A stretch of DNA of 50,169 bases from Bacteroidaceae bacterium. Its GTDB lineage: Bacteria; Bacteroidota; Bacteroidia; Bacteroidales; Bacteroidaceae. The notes beneath the pieces were generated by a model. That model ran no database searches. It was given only the letters and a program-made list of their open reading frames with translations, and was not told the origin of the DNA. Of the stretch, positions 25,350-36,508 are shown piece by piece. Where the stretch lies: the NCBI GenBank assembly GCA_017559845.1, contig JAFYQQ010000033.1, positions 1 to 50,169 of the forward strand, read 5' to 3'. How positions within the stretch are numbered: position 1 is the stretch's first letter; every line of letters starts with the position of its first letter. A program made the translations under genes and the position numbers.

Positions 25350-26698
25350 CCTGGATATTGGAACTCACAGCCGCGCCAATCTTCGTTGATGCGTACATAA
25401 GTCTTGGCCTGTTTTTCTTTAATCCATTTCTGGATTACCTCTTCGCTTCTCTTTTCTTCCACAACTTTACGTAATACTTGAAAATCCTCTGCCATATTAG
25501 CTCTGTGTTGAGGGATTCTGTTGCGAAGCTTTGCAATAGCACACACTTGTGTTCCTTTAGAGTTCAACATTGTAAATGCCTTGGAGATTTCACCGGGTTG
25601 TAAGGCTTCTACAACTCTTGCCAGTTCGGGAGAGACTTTTGAAAGTTGTCCCATTTCAAACCGTGTGGTTTGTTCTCCGTCTTCTAACATGTTGGATAGG
25701 ATACCGTGGTTGTTACGTGTGTCTTTATCTTCTGAAATTACTGCAGCAGCATCTTCAAAAGTAAATTTTGCTTGTTTAATGTCATCCGTAATTGAGTCAA
25801 GACGTGCTATGGCTTCGTCAATCTCAGCTTGTTGTACCTGCGGGCGTTTTAAGATGTGGCGGCATTTAATTTTGTCACCTCTTTTGTCTATTAATTGTAT
25901 AATGTGGTAACCAAATTCAGATTGTACAATTTTGCTGACTTTTTTAGGGTCAGTCAGGCTAAAAGCCACATTGGCAAAAGCTGGGTCAAGTTCAGCTCTA
26001 CCGTAATAGGGCATTTCTCCACCTTGGCGAGCGGAAGCTGGATCTTCTGAGTACAGACGTGCAAGAGTAGAGAAAGAAGTCCCACTGTTTACTCGTTCTG
26101 TGTAAGTGCGTAATTCTTCTTTGATGCGGTCTGTTTCCTCTGCCGGGATTCGAGGTTGGAGTACAACAATCTGCACCTCTACTTGTGTTGGTATCAAGGG
26201 CAAACTGTCTTCTGGTAAGTCTTTGAAATGACGGCGGACTTCAGCAGGTGTAACTTTGACATCTTTAGTTAATTGCTCCCGCATACGTCTTGCGGTAAGT
26301 TCATTCCTGTATTGTTCGAATGTCTCTTCCCTAATTTGGGTAAGACTCATTCGCATGTATTCTTCCAGTTTCTCTTTTGAGCCTGCAGTAAGAATTTTTT
26401 GGTTGATATCTTGTTCCACATACTGGTTGATCTCTGCATCAGATACTTCTATGCTGTCAATAGCTGCTTGATGAAGGAACAATTTCTGAATGGCTAATTG
26501 TTCGGGAATCATGCAGTATGGATTACCGTCCATTTGGTTTCCATACTCTACTCTGATTTTTTCAACATCTGAGCGAAGAATGGCTTCATCGCCAACAACC
26601 CAAACCACTTCATCAATAATGTTGGTTTGAGCCCATGATGGGCAATGGGCGATGCATCCGAACAACAAACTTAGAAAAAATCGGTTGAAAGTTTTCAT
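25337..26698 (-). CDS. SurA-like periplasmic peptidyl-prolyl isomerase
   Basis: This 453-residue exported chaperone has a signal peptide (MKTFNRFFLSLLFGCIAHCPSWA). After a SurA-like N-terminal helical part (residues ~25-165) come two PpiC/parvulin-type domains: one around 170-280 with YSEDPASARQGGEMPYYGR and FGYHIIQLIDKRG, and a second, more divergent one at ~285-400 beginning IKCRHILKRPQ. It should help fold outer-membrane proteins. The C-terminal region (KWIKEKQAKTYVRINEDWRGC) resembles SurA's end. It lies between a second PpiC gene (32 bases upstream) and the OstA-like gene, which it overlaps. Confidence 0.9.
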   Translation of the reverse strand: MKTFNRFFLSLLFGCIAHCPSWAQTNIIDEVVWVVGDEAILRSDVEKIRVEYGNQMDGNPYCMIPEQLAIQKLFLHQAAIDSIEVSDAEINQYVEQDINQKILTAGSKEKLEEYMRMSLTQIREETFEQYRNELTARRMREQLTKDVKVTPAEVRRHFKDLPEDSLPLIPTQVEVQIVVLQPRIPAEETDRIKEELRTYTERVNSGTSFSTLARLYSEDPASARQGGEMPYYGRAELDPAFANVAFSLTDPKKVSKIVQSEFGYHIIQLIDKRGDKIKCRHILKRPQVQQAEIDEAIARLDSITDDIKQAKFTFEDAAAVISEDKDTRNNHGILSNMLEDGEQTTRFEMGQLSKVSPELARVVEALQPGEISKAFTMLNSKGTQVCAIAKLRNRIPQHRANMAEDFQVLRKVVEEKRSEEVIQKWIKEKQAKTYVRINEDWRGCEFQYPGWIK

Positions 26699-26730
26699 TA
26701 TTTCTATATAGTTGTATATATCTGTCTAAA

Positions 26731-28155
26731 TTAATGTTTGTTTACCGTCTTAAGGACGTCTTTGTCCACTTCGACTTTATATTTGTTGCGGAGTTTCTCC
26801 ACAAAGAGGTTTTCGCAATGGCGTTGGTAATCTGTTACAACTTGAGCGCTTACGTCTTGCCAATTCTTGGGGCCTTTTTTGAGCGTTTCACCCACAATCC
26901 CAACATAAGGGAAGCCGTCTATAGGTTTTGGCTTTAATTTCTTGACTTTTAAACCAAGGATGTCCACATTACGATTTTCACCTTGCTTAAAAAGCCCCTT
27001 TTCCATACGGACAGTAATGCTGTCCTTGTTGAATTTGGTGCGAATGGTGGATGTCCATTGTTCGGGTTTAATTCGCTTTAATGCCTTTTTAACTGCTTTT
27101 ATGTCTTTTTCTTGCTGGCAGTAGTAAATCATTCCGTTGAATCGTGGTTTGTCCCATGCATACGCTTTCTTGTTTTTTTTGAAGAAGGATTCCATTCCTA
27201 AAGAGTCTTTCCCTGCAGGCTCCCATACTTCGCGGTTACAGATCTCGTAAAGTAATAATCCATCGTGATATTCTTGTATAAGATATTTTAAATCATTGTC
27301 CTCTGCACATAAACGTTCAGTCTCTTCATCTAAAATTTGCTCAACACTTTTGCTTGATGCACCTTTTGATGCGATGGAGTCAATTGCTTGTGCCGCTAAT
27401 TGATTTTTAATCCCTTTGCTTCCTAAGAAACGCGCGATTCCAGGCTTTAGTTCTTCGTATGGTTCCAATTCCTTTCTGTCCATCATCTTGACAATGTGAT
27501 AGCCGACGGTTGACAGAAATGGTTCAGATATTTCGTTCTTCTTTAAAGAATATGCCACATCCTCAAACTCTTTCAAAGTTTGGTTAGGGCCGATCCAAGA
27601 AAGAACTCCTCCTTTTGGTGCGGACTGTGGGTCTTGGCTTATACCCTTTGCCAACTCAGCAAAGTCTGCTCCGTTTTCTATGGCTTGGAATATAGAGTCA
27701 ATCCGCTCTTTTGCTTTTATTTGTTCTTCTTTGCTCGCATTTTGTTTAACCCTCAAAAAAATATGTGCAGGCAGGATGACATCCTTTCCTTGCAAGTTGG
27801 CTTTCATCCGGTCGTAATATTTCCGGCACTCTTCTTCCATTCGGGTTTGTGGTACTAACAGAGGCTGAATCTGTTGGTCACGGTATGCACGGAACTCCTT
27901 GCGGAAGCTACTCAATGTGTCTAATTTTGCATCTAATGCGGCTTCTACCTTCAGCTTGTAGTTTATGAACAGATCTACATATTCTTCTACAGTTTTTTTG
28001 TCAAGAACTCCTTCAGAATTATTTTTGTTGTAGTTGTATTCAAACTCGCTGAGGGTAATCGGTTTGTTGTTGATTCTCATCAAAACAGGATCTGTCTGCG
28101 ACATTGCTGAGCAGACAAATCCTGTAAACCATAAGAAGAGCAAAAATTTCTTCAT
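26731..28155 (-). CDS. Periplasmic PpiC-type peptidyl-prolyl isomerase
   Basis: The 474 residues begin with a signal peptide (MKKFLLFLWFTGFVCSAMS). A parvulin domain at ~119-235 shows ILPAHIFLRV, FAELAKGISQDPQSAPKGGVLSWIG and STVGYHIVKMMDRK. The region after ~250 is helical and charged and lacks a second clear parvulin domain. It differs from the neighbouring SurA-like protein and is likely a partner in periplasmic protein folding. The gene follows guaB by 16 bases and precedes the SurA-like gene, so transcription probably reads through from guaB. Confidence 0.9.
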   Translation of the reverse strand: MKKFLLFLWFTGFVCSAMSQTDPVLMRINNKPITLSEFEYNYNKNNSEGVLDKKTVEEYVDLFINYKLKVEAALDAKLDTLSSFRKEFRAYRDQQIQPLLVPQTRMEEECRKYYDRMKANLQGKDVILPAHIFLRVKQNASKEEQIKAKERIDSIFQAIENGADFAELAKGISQDPQSAPKGGVLSWIGPNQTLKEFEDVAYSLKKNEISEPFLSTVGYHIVKMMDRKELEPYEELKPGIARFLGSKGIKNQLAAQAIDSIASKGASSKSVEQILDEETERLCAEDNDLKYLIQEYHDGLLLYEICNREVWEPAGKDSLGMESFFKKNKKAYAWDKPRFNGMIYYCQQEKDIKAVKKALKRIKPEQWTSTIRTKFNKDSITVRMEKGLFKQGENRNVDILGLKVKKLKPKPIDGFPYVGIVGETLKKGPKNWQDVSAQVVTDYQRHCENLFVEKLRNKYKVEVDKDVLKTVNKH

Positions 28156-28171
28156 GTTAAGAATATTGCAT

Positions 28172-29698
<1,527 letters not shown>

Positions 29699-29725
29699 TT
29701 ATGGCAATTGCTGAGCTAAATTTTA

Positions 29726-31900
29726 TTAATTCGCCAGTTCCGACAGGAACTTCACGCGTACAAGCCGGATTTCCTCTTCTGTATAGTCCTCTCCAAGTAT
29801 GTCATAGGCTTCGTCCAAACTGTCTGTTTCAGATTCTTCGTGGAAGTAATCGTATATATCCCACATACGGTCTTCATCCATCACTTCGGTAATGTAATAA
29901 TCGATGTTCAGTTTTGTGCCACTATAGACGATTGCCTCGATTTCATCCAATAGCTCATCCATGTCTTTGCCCAGAGATTTGGCAATGTCTGAGAAAGACA
30001 TTTGGCGGTCAATTCCTTGGATGATGCTCACTTTGCTTTTGCTCTTATTGGCAACGGTTCGAACCCGTAGGTCGGCCATTGGTTCTATTTCGTTTTCTTT
30101 GCAGTAGTCAGCGATGAGCTTGCAGAAGTCTGCGCCGTAGCGTTTAGCCTTTCCTTGTCCCACACCAGTGATGTTTTGCAAGTCTTCGATGTCTGTGGGA
30201 TAAATGGATGCCATTTCTTCCAAAGAGTTGTCCTGGAAAATGACATAGGGCGGTACGTCAAGTTTGCGCGATGTTTGTTTTCTTAAATCACGCAGCATGT
30301 TTAGAAGAGTTTCGTCAATGGCACCGGAACTTCCAGTGGGTATAGCTTCATCATAATCACCATATTCGTTGTCTTCGGTAATCATGAAGGTGCGTGGTTT
30401 CTTCAAGAAATCCCGGCCTTGCGCGGTAACTTTCAGCAAACCATAGTTTTCCACTTCCTTTTCAATGTATCCCATAATCATGCCTTGGCGGATGACGGCA
30501 TTCCAGAAATGTCTTTCTTTTCCTTCGCCACAGCCGAAACAATCAAGTTCTCCATGTCGGTGTGCAATGACTTCGTCTGTCTCTCGGCCCACCAGCATGT
30601 CGACGATATAATCTACTTTGAACTTTTCCTTGACAGCCACAATGACTTGTAGCGCTTTTGCCAGTTCTTCGGTAGCCTCCTTGCGAGTCTTGGGTTGTCT
30701 GCAATTGTCACAATTTCCGCAATTGTCCTTGGGGTATTCTTCTCCAAAATAATGCAACAAGACCCTTCTCCTGCAAACAGAAGATTCTACATACGCCTGA
30801 GTCTCCTGTAAAAGTTGTCGTCCAATGTCCTGTTCAGCCACGGGTTTGCCTTCCATGAATTTCTCCAGTTTCTGCAAATCTTTGGGTGAGTAATAGGTCA
30901 GGCATACACCTTCTCCGCCATCACGTCCTGCGCGTCCGGTCTCCTGATAATAGCCTTCAAGGCTTTTGGGAATATCATAATGTATGACAAATCTCACGTC
31001 CGGTTTGTCAATGCCCATGCCGAATGCAATTGTGGCAACGATTACGTCAATGCGCTCCATGATGAAGTCATCCTGTGTCTGGCTTCGTGTCTGTGAATCC
31101 ATTCCAGCATGATAGGGGCGGGCGTTGATGTTGTTGGCGCGTAACACTTCTGCCAAACCTTCAACTTTTTTTCGGCTAAGGCAATATACTATGCCACTCT
31201 TTCCTGGATTTTGAAGGATAAACCGCGTAATGTCACTTTCCACATTTTTGGTTTTCGGGCGTACTTCATAATAGAGGTTCGCTCTGTTGAAGGAACTCTT
31301 GTAGTCTTTAGCGTTCTGCATTCCAAGGTTCTTCTTTATGTCGCCTCTTACCTTGTCTGTAGCTGTTGCCGTAAGTGCTATTACCGGGGCATGGCCTATC
31401 TGTTCAATTATAGGACGTATACGGCGGTATTCCGGGCGGAAGTCATGGCCCCATTCCGAGATACAATGCGCTTCGTCCACTGCATAGAACGAGATTTTCA
31501 CTTTGCTCAGGAAATCCACATTATCTTCCTTTGTCAAAGACTCTGGCGCCACGTACAAAAGTTTTGTGCGTCCGGACAGGATATCTTTTTTCACCCGATC
31601 TATTTCACTTTTGTTCAATGATGAGTTGATGAAATGTGCGATGCCGTCATCCTCGCTTACTTGGCGGATGGCATCTACTTGGTTTTTCATCAATGCGATC
31701 AGGGGCGAAATAACGATAGATGTGCCCTCCATCAATAGTGCAGGCAATTGATAACAAAGACTTTTACCTCCTCCTGTAGGCATAAGTACAAACGTATCAT
31801 GACCAGAAAGCACATTCTTTATAATCGCTTCCTGGTCACCTTTAAAGGAATCAAATCCAAAATAACGCTTCAGCAGTTCAGTCAAATTGATATCTTTCAT
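29726..31900 (-). CDS. recQ: ATP-dependent DNA helicase RecQ
   Basis: RecQ unwinds DNA 3'-5' in recombination and fork repair. The 724 residues carry the superfamily 2 motifs: PTGGGKSLCYQLP (Walker A, ~41-53), VDEAHCISEWGHDFRP (motif II, ~140), TATATDKVRGDI, and GRAGRDG (motif VI). A zinc-binding subdomain follows (CGNCDNC), then the RQC winged helix and an HRDC-like segment (FQDNSLEEMASIYPTDIEDL with GVGQGKAKRYG). The C-terminal ~110 residues extend beyond E. coli RecQ, as in other Bacteroidetes. It lies ~100 bases after clpX, with its own -7 box. Confidence 0.96.
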   Translation of the reverse strand: MKDINLTELLKRYFGFDSFKGDQEAIIKNVLSGHDTFVLMPTGGGKSLCYQLPALLMEGTSIVISPLIALMKNQVDAIRQVSEDDGIAHFINSSLNKSEIDRVKKDILSGRTKLLYVAPESLTKEDNVDFLSKVKISFYAVDEAHCISEWGHDFRPEYRRIRPIIEQIGHAPVIALTATATDKVRGDIKKNLGMQNAKDYKSSFNRANLYYEVRPKTKNVESDITRFILQNPGKSGIVYCLSRKKVEGLAEVLRANNINARPYHAGMDSQTRSQTQDDFIMERIDVIVATIAFGMGIDKPDVRFVIHYDIPKSLEGYYQETGRAGRDGGEGVCLTYYSPKDLQKLEKFMEGKPVAEQDIGRQLLQETQAYVESSVCRRRVLLHYFGEEYPKDNCGNCDNCRQPKTRKEATEELAKALQVIVAVKEKFKVDYIVDMLVGRETDEVIAHRHGELDCFGCGEGKERHFWNAVIRQGMIMGYIEKEVENYGLLKVTAQGRDFLKKPRTFMITEDNEYGDYDEAIPTGSSGAIDETLLNMLRDLRKQTSRKLDVPPYVIFQDNSLEEMASIYPTDIEDLQNITGVGQGKAKRYGADFCKLIADYCKENEIEPMADLRVRTVANKSKSKVSIIQGIDRQMSFSDIAKSLGKDMDELLDEIEAIVYSGTKLNIDYYITEVMDEDRMWDIYDYFHEESETDSLDEAYDILGEDYTEEEIRLVRVKFLSELAN

Positions 31901-31927
31901 TGGCGACCTAATGTGGTAAGGTACTTA

Positions 31928-31935
31928 CAAAGATA
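31928..31935 (-). promoter_or_regulatory. -7 box of recQ
   Basis: The - strand reads TATCTTTG, 28 bases before the recQ ATG. A TTTG is present at 31951-31954, but only 15 bases upstream, so the promoter is probable rather than certain. Confidence 0.5.
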
Positions 31936-32001
31936 TGATTTTTTTCTGAACAAACGAAGTTTTTCGGCTTTTTTTATACCGTGAAATGTAAAAAGTCTAA
32001 C

Positions 32002-33228
32002 TTAGGCATGCAGTATCATGGACTTTTCCAGTTGCTGTGCTGCATACTCTCGGTTGATTTCCAACTTTTTTGTGTCTGAAGACGGAATGTCAAACTGTGC
32101 ATCCATCATCACACTTTCCATAATGCTGCGCAAGCCGCGGGCACCCAACTTGTATTCTACAGCCTTGTCTACCATATAGTCCAGTGCTTCATCCGTGAAA
32201 GTGAGTTCTACACCGTCCATTTCGAAAAGTTTGATTTGCTGCCGTACAAGTGAGTTCTTCGGTTCCACCAGAATGTTACGCAATGTGTCTCGGTCAAGCG
32301 GTTTCAGGTATGTGAGTACGGGCAGTCGGCCAATGATTTCGGGGATAAGGCCAAACGATTTCAGATCTTGTGGCAACACATACTTCATCAAGTCGTTGTT
32401 GTCAATCTTCATCTGGTTCTTCACATTGTTGTAACCCACTGTGTGTGTGTTCAATCGTTGTGCTATCTTGTTCTCAATGCCGTCAAAAGCTCCGCCGCAA
32501 ATGAACAAGATATTACGGGTATCCACTTTTACATAATCCTGGTCCGGATGTTTTCTGCCACCTTTGGGCGGAACGTTTACAATGCTGCCCTCCAATAGCT
32601 TGAGCAGACCTTGCTGAACACCTTCTCCGCTCACGTCACGGGTGATACTGGGATTGGAACTTTTTCTTGCAATCTTGTCAATTTCGTCAATGAAGACAAT
32701 GCCTCTTTGTGTGGCTTCCACATCGTAGTCGGCCACTTGTAATAGTCGGCTCAATATGCTTTCCACATCCTCACCAACATATCCGGCTTCGGTGAAAACA
32801 GTGGCATCCACAATGGTGAACGGCACTTTCAGTTGGCGCGCGATGGTACGGGCCAACAAGGTTTTTCCCGTTCCGGTGGAGCCCACCATGATGATGTTGC
32901 TCTTTTCAATCTCCACTTCGTTGTTGTCATCGGGTTGCCCCAGGCGCTTGTAGTGGTTGTACACCGCCACGGCCAGACATCGTTTTGCTGTGTCCTGGCC
33001 GATGACGTACTGGTCAAGATAGGATTTAATCTCCTGTGGCTTGGGTATATTCTTAAGCTCCTCGGTGTTTGCTCTGTGTTGTTTGCCTCTGACTTGTTCC
33101 TTGAAAATCTCATTGGCTTGTTTAGAGCATTGCTCGCAAATCATGCCGTGTAAGCCGGTTAGCAGTATACCGCATTCCGACTCTGCTCTTCCGCAGAACG
33201 AACAGCGGTTTTCTTGTTTCTTTGCCAT
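32002..33228 (-). CDS. clpX: ATP-dependent Clp protease ATP-binding subunit ClpX
   Basis: ClpX is the hexameric AAA+ unfoldase that feeds proteins to ClpP. The 408 residues start with the zinc-binding domain ([12 protein letters not shown] and CEQC). The AAA+ core holds [15 protein letters not shown] (Walker A), the pore loop [19 protein letters not shown] (Walker B), and the ClpP-contact loop around KIAQRLN is present in part. The C-terminal small domain includes [13 protein letters not shown]. The start [15 protein letters not shown] is well supported. It lies 18 bases after clpP, completing the tig-clpP-clpX order. Confidence 0.97.
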   Translation of the reverse strand: MAKKQENRCSFCGRAESECGILLTGLHGMICEQCSKQANEIFKEQVRGKQHRANTEELKNIPKPQEIKSYLDQYVIGQDTAKRCLAVAVYNHYKRLGQPDDNNEVEIEKSNIIMVGSTGTGKTLLARTIARQLKVPFTIVDATVFTEAGYVGEDVESILSRLLQVADYDVEATQRGIVFIDEIDKIARKSSNPSITRDVSGEGVQQGLLKLLEGSIVNVPPKGGRKHPDQDYVKVDTRNILFICGGAFDGIENKIAQRLNTHTVGYNNVKNQMKIDNNDLMKYVLPQDLKSFGLIPEIIGRLPVLTYLKPLDRDTLRNILVEPKNSLVRQQIKLFEMDGVELTFTDEALDYMVDKAVEYKLGARGLRSIMESVMMDAQFDIPSSDTKKLEINREYAAQQLEKSMILHA

Positions 33229-33246
33229 CTTCTTCCCTTTAACAGA

Positions 33247-33912
33247 TTAACGTCGGGAAAGCACTTGGTCCACCATGCCATATTCTTTGGCCTCCTGTGC
33301 AGTCATCCAGTAGTCGCGGTCGCTGTCTGCCCACACCTTGTCAAAATCAGTGTGTGAGTGGTCTGCGATGATGGTGTATAGTTCTTTCTTCAATTTCTGA
33401 ATTTCGCGTGCCGTGATTTCTATGTCGCTTGCTTGTCCCTGTGCTCCTCCCATGGGCTGGTGGATCATTACCCGGCTGTGAGTCAGTGCGCTTCGCTTTC
33501 CTTCTGCTCCTGCAACCAATAGGACTGCAGCCATGCTTGCGGCCATTCCGGTGCAGATGGTGGCTACGTCTGAGGTGACAAACTGCATGGTGTCATAAAT
33601 GCCCAATCCGGCATATACGCTTCCACCGGGGCTGTTCAGATAGATGCTGATGTCTTTTCCTGGGTCTACGCTGTCCAGGTACAACAATTGTGCTTGCAGC
33701 GTGTTTGCCGTATACGCATCAATCTCAGTTCCCAAAAAGATGATACGGTCCATCATCAGACGGCTGAAAACGTCCATCTGAGTTACGTTAAGCTGGCGCT
33801 CTTCCAGAATGTAGGGGTTAAGGTACTGGTTCTGTGCGCTCACCACATCATCCAGCACCATGCTGTTCATGCCAAGGTGGCGTGTGGCGTATTTTCTGAA
33901 GTCGTTGTTCAT
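33247..33912 (-). CDS. clpP: ATP-dependent Clp protease proteolytic subunit ClpP
   Basis: ClpP is the serine protease of the ClpXP complex. The 221 residues include the nucleophile region CTGMAASMAAVLL (Ser ~ residue 125), the catalytic His in HSRVMIHQPMG and the catalytic Asp in DSDRDYWMTAQEA; substrate-binding SPGGSVYAGLGIYD is intact. The N-terminus MNNDFRKYATRHLGMNS is a short pro-region as in other Bacteroidetes. It is ~170 bases after tig and 18 before clpX. Confidence 0.97.
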   Translation of the reverse strand: MNNDFRKYATRHLGMNSMVLDDVVSAQNQYLNPYILEERQLNVTQMDVFSRLMMDRIIFLGTEIDAYTANTLQAQLLYLDSVDPGKDISIYLNSPGGSVYAGLGIYDTMQFVTSDVATICTGMAASMAAVLLVAGAEGKRSALTHSRVMIHQPMGGAQGQASDIEITAREIQKLKKELYTIIADHSHTDFDKVWADSDRDYWMTAQEAKEYGMVDQVLSRR

Positions 33913-33983
33913 AAGCCTGAATATTAGTTTTTTTATGTTTGTTCCTTTAGGGATACTGTTTACATCTTCCCTTCCACGGACTC

Positions 33984-34010
33984 GGGGACGACCCGAAATG
34001 AGCCGTCCCC
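33984..34010. other. Hairpin between tig and clpP
   Basis: GGGGACG pairs with CGTCCCC, and an outer GGAC/GTCC can extend the stem. No T-run follows on the - strand, so it is more likely a processing or attenuation element than a full terminator; on the + strand a short T-rich stretch follows. Confidence 0.5.
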
Positions 34011-34082
34011 GTCCATTCTTTTATCAGTTTACTCTCCCTATATATATTATATATAAGGTGTAATTGTCAAAACAGCGTTGTG

Positions 34083-35459
34083 TTATTCTGCAGCCTCTTC
34101 TTCCTGGGCGAACATCTTATTGAACTCGTCCAGAGAAATGGTCTTACGATTCAGAGTAGCCACTTCCATTACCTTTTGGGCAATCTTGCTTTCAACAGTG
34201 CGGGCTACCATGTTCTCTACCTGCTGCTTGTTCTTCAACATTTCCTTGGCATAGTTGAGCAGAATGTCCTCGGGAATGTTCATCATGCCATACTGGGCAA
34301 ATTGCAGACGGGTTACAACCTTTGCGCTTTCCAGGATGTCGTCCTGCTCTACCTTGATTTCCAACTGCTCGCTTAACTGCTCCTTGATGAGGTGCCATGT
34401 AAGCTCTTCCAGGCTGGGCGCGAAGTTCTTCTCAATGTATTCGTCATCCTTGTCCTCGTTGTTGATCTTCATGATGCGCTTGAGAGTGGCTTCGGGGAAC
34501 TCCAATTTACCGATACGCTCGGTCAGGTATGCACGCAAATCCAAAGTCAATTTGTACTCGCTGTCAATGGCGAACTGGTTTTCCATCTGCTTCTTGATGA
34601 AAGCACGGAACTCTTCTTCGCTGCTTACAACACCTTCGCCAAGAATCTTGTCGAACAGTTCCTGATTGATGGCGCTTGCCTCGTATCGTGTGATTTCAGT
34701 AATTTGGAAGCTGAAGTCAGACTTCATTTCAGCAGCCTCCTCTTTGCTGATCTTAAGCAGAGAACTCAACTCAACATCGTTGTTCTCGTATGCCTTGGCG
34801 GGGTTGAACACCAATACGTCATTTACCTTAGCACCGTTGAACTTGGCCTTTTCTTCCTCGTTCTTCATGTAGTTGGGCAGCATTACCGCACCTTCTACCT
34901 GAATACCGCCTTCCAGTACGTTGCCTTCAGCGTCCAGCTGGCCCAGGATACCCTTTACCATGTCGCCTTCCTTGCACTCGTCAACCTTATTGTACTGGCC
35001 TCCGCGCTGTGCGTAGTTCTCCACCTGCTTGTTCACCATCTCGTCGCTAACCTCAATCTGGTAGTAGTCTAGAGAGTCCTTGTCGCTGATCTTTGCGTCA
35101 AACTCGGGAGCCAGAGCTACGTCGAAAACAAAAGTGAAGTCTTCCTTGTTTACGAAATCAACGGGTTCCTGCTTCTCCTCATTGGGGAGGGGTTCGCCCA
35201 GAATGTTGATTTTCTGTTCACGGATGTATTTATATACTTCCTCACCCAGGATCTTGTTCACTTGTTCAGCCAGAATCTCTGTGCCGAAACGCTTCTTCAG
35301 GAGCGATGTGGGAACCATGCCGGGACGGAATCCGGGCAAGCTTGCTTTCTTACGGAAATCTTTCAGGGCGGCAGCTACCTTGTTTTCGTAGTCTGCCTTT
35401 TCAATTTGGATAGTCAGCAAGGCATTTACCTTGTCTACCTTTTCAAATGAAACGTTCAT
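34083..35459 (-). CDS. tig: Trigger factor
   Basis: Trigger factor is the ribosome-bound chaperone that meets new chains at the exit tunnel. The 458 residues start with the ribosome-binding domain (KASLPGFRPGMVPTSLLKKRFG, in which GFRPGxVP is the tail signature). The middle part keeps only a reduced FKBP-like domain (EGDMVKGILGQLD to VEGAVMLPNY), common in Bacteroidetes. A long helical C-terminal chaperone region ends in acidic residues (AQEEEAAE). It heads the tig-clpP-clpX group with a full promoter at 35520-35551. Confidence 0.95.
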   Translation of the reverse strand: MNVSFEKVDKVNALLTIQIEKADYENKVAAALKDFRKKASLPGFRPGMVPTSLLKKRFGTEILAEQVNKILGEEVYKYIREQKINILGEPLPNEEKQEPVDFVNKEDFTFVFDVALAPEFDAKISDKDSLDYYQIEVSDEMVNKQVENYAQRGGQYNKVDECKEGDMVKGILGQLDAEGNVLEGGIQVEGAVMLPNYMKNEEEKAKFNGAKVNDVLVFNPAKAYENNDVELSSLLKISKEEAAEMKSDFSFQITEITRYEASAINQELFDKILGEGVVSSEEEFRAFIKKQMENQFAIDSEYKLTLDLRAYLTERIGKLEFPEATLKRIMKINNEDKDDEYIEKNFAPSLEELTWHLIKEQLSEQLEIKVEQDDILESAKVVTRLQFAQYGMMNIPEDILLNYAKEMLKNKQQVENMVARTVESKIAQKVMEVATLNRKTISLDEFNKMFAQEEEAAE

Positions 35460-35519
35460 TTCTTAAAATCTACTTTATAATGGTTTGTTGTTTTTGCTAA
35501 TAATCTGCTAAAGAGCGCA

Positions 35520-35551
35520 CAAAGGTACAAAATTCCCCCGAAATAATCAAA
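35520..35551 (-). promoter_or_regulatory. Promoter of tig
   Basis: On the - strand TTTG (35548-35551) and TACCTTTG (35520-35527) are separated by 20 bases, matching the Bacteroidetes consensus, ~60 bases before the ATG. Confidence 0.75.
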
Positions 35552-35577
35552 CTTACGCGGTGGAAATCGCAAAATCC

Positions 35578-36399
35578 TTATCCTTGCAGCACTGAACGCT
35601 CCTCATCCATTTTCTGGAAATCTTTCATGCGAAGCACAAAACTATGGGTCAAGTACTTGTCCAGCACCACTGGATTTACGGACAATTCCTGTGGTGTGCC
35701 GTGGAACAGAATCTGGCCTTCAAAGAGCAGGTATGCGCGGTCTGTAATACACAATGTCTCTTCCACGTTGTGGTCAGTAATGAGCACGCCGATGTTGCGT
35801 TGCTTCAGCTTCCATACAATATATTGGATGTCCTCCACCGCAATGGGATCCACTCCGGCAAACGGTTCGTCCAGCATGATGAACTTGGGGTCGATGGCCA
35901 GGCATCTTGCAATTTCTGTTCGGCGGCGTTCGCCTCCGGAAAGTTGGTCGCCCAGATTCTTCCTTACCTTCTGAAGTCGGAACTCGGCAATCAGGCTTTC
36001 CAGTTTTTCCCGTTGGTAGTCGTGGGGTTTGCCGGTCATCTCCAGCACGCTGGCAATGTTGTCCTCAACCGTCATTTTGCGGAACACGCTGGCTTCCTGA
36101 GCCAGATAGCCAATGCCGTGCCGTGCGCGCTTGTACACGGGGTAGTCTGTAATTTCCTTGTCGCCCAGGAAAATGCGTCCGGCGTTGGGCACCACCAGAC
36201 CGGTGGTCATATAGAAAGATGTGGTCTTTCCGGCACCGTTCGGACCTAATAGTCCGACAATCTCGCCTTGGTGCACGTTGAATGACACATTGTTTACCAC
36301 AGTGCGCTTTCCGTACACCTTTACCAATCCTTCGCTTTTCAATTCCAACCCGTTTTCTACGGGGCTGTTTGTCTGTTCTTGTATTGTATTGTCAGCCAT
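35578..36399 (-). CDS. lptB: LPS export ABC transporter ATP-binding protein
   Basis: LptB powers the LptBFG complex, which extracts lipopolysaccharide from the inner membrane. I choose ATG 36399 ([12 protein letters not shown]), giving 273 residues; the longer frame from 36492 runs into the divergent promoter region. Walker A is GPNGAGKTT (52-60), the signature [16 protein letters not shown] near 150 and Walker [14 protein letters not shown] near 173; the [15 protein letters not shown]-loop region is characteristic of LptB. An extra ~20-residue N-terminus and a C-terminal extension ([16 protein letters not shown]) exceed the E. coli protein. It is divergent from mlaE. Confidence 0.94.
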   Translation of the reverse strand: MADNTIQEQTNSPVENGLELKSEGLVKVYGKRTVVNNVSFNVHQGEIVGLLGPNGAGKTTSFYMTTGLVVPNAGRIFLGDKEITDYPVYKRARHGIGYLAQEASVFRKMTVEDNIASVLEMTGKPHDYQREKLESLIAEFRLQKVRKNLGDQLSGGERRRTEIARCLAIDPKFIMLDEPFAGVDPIAVEDIQYIVWKLKQRNIGVLITDHNVEETLCITDRAYLLFEGQILFHGTPQELSVNPVVLDKYLTHSFVLRMKDFQKMDEERSVLQG

Positions 36400-36418
36400 G
36401 CAATATACATTTTGGGCA

Positions 36419-36426
36419 CAAAAGTA
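36419..36426 (-). promoter_or_regulatory. -7 box of lptB
   Basis: TACTTTTG on the - strand, 20 bases before the lptB ATG. The divergent box of mlaE is ~55 bases away, so the two promoters share a small region. Confidence 0.55.
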
Positions 36427-36479
36427 CGAAAAAAGAGAAAAACAGCACCGCTTTGTTACAATTTTTAGGATAAAAAGCG

Positions 36480-36487
36480 TAAATTTG
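36480..36487 (+). promoter_or_regulatory. -7 box of mlaE-mlaF
   Basis: TAAATTTG lies 21 bases before the mlaE ATG. TTTG at 36452-36455 is 24 bases upstream, a little far for the consensus. Confidence 0.55.
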
Positions 36488-36508
36488 CCCACAATAAACC
36501 TCTACTAC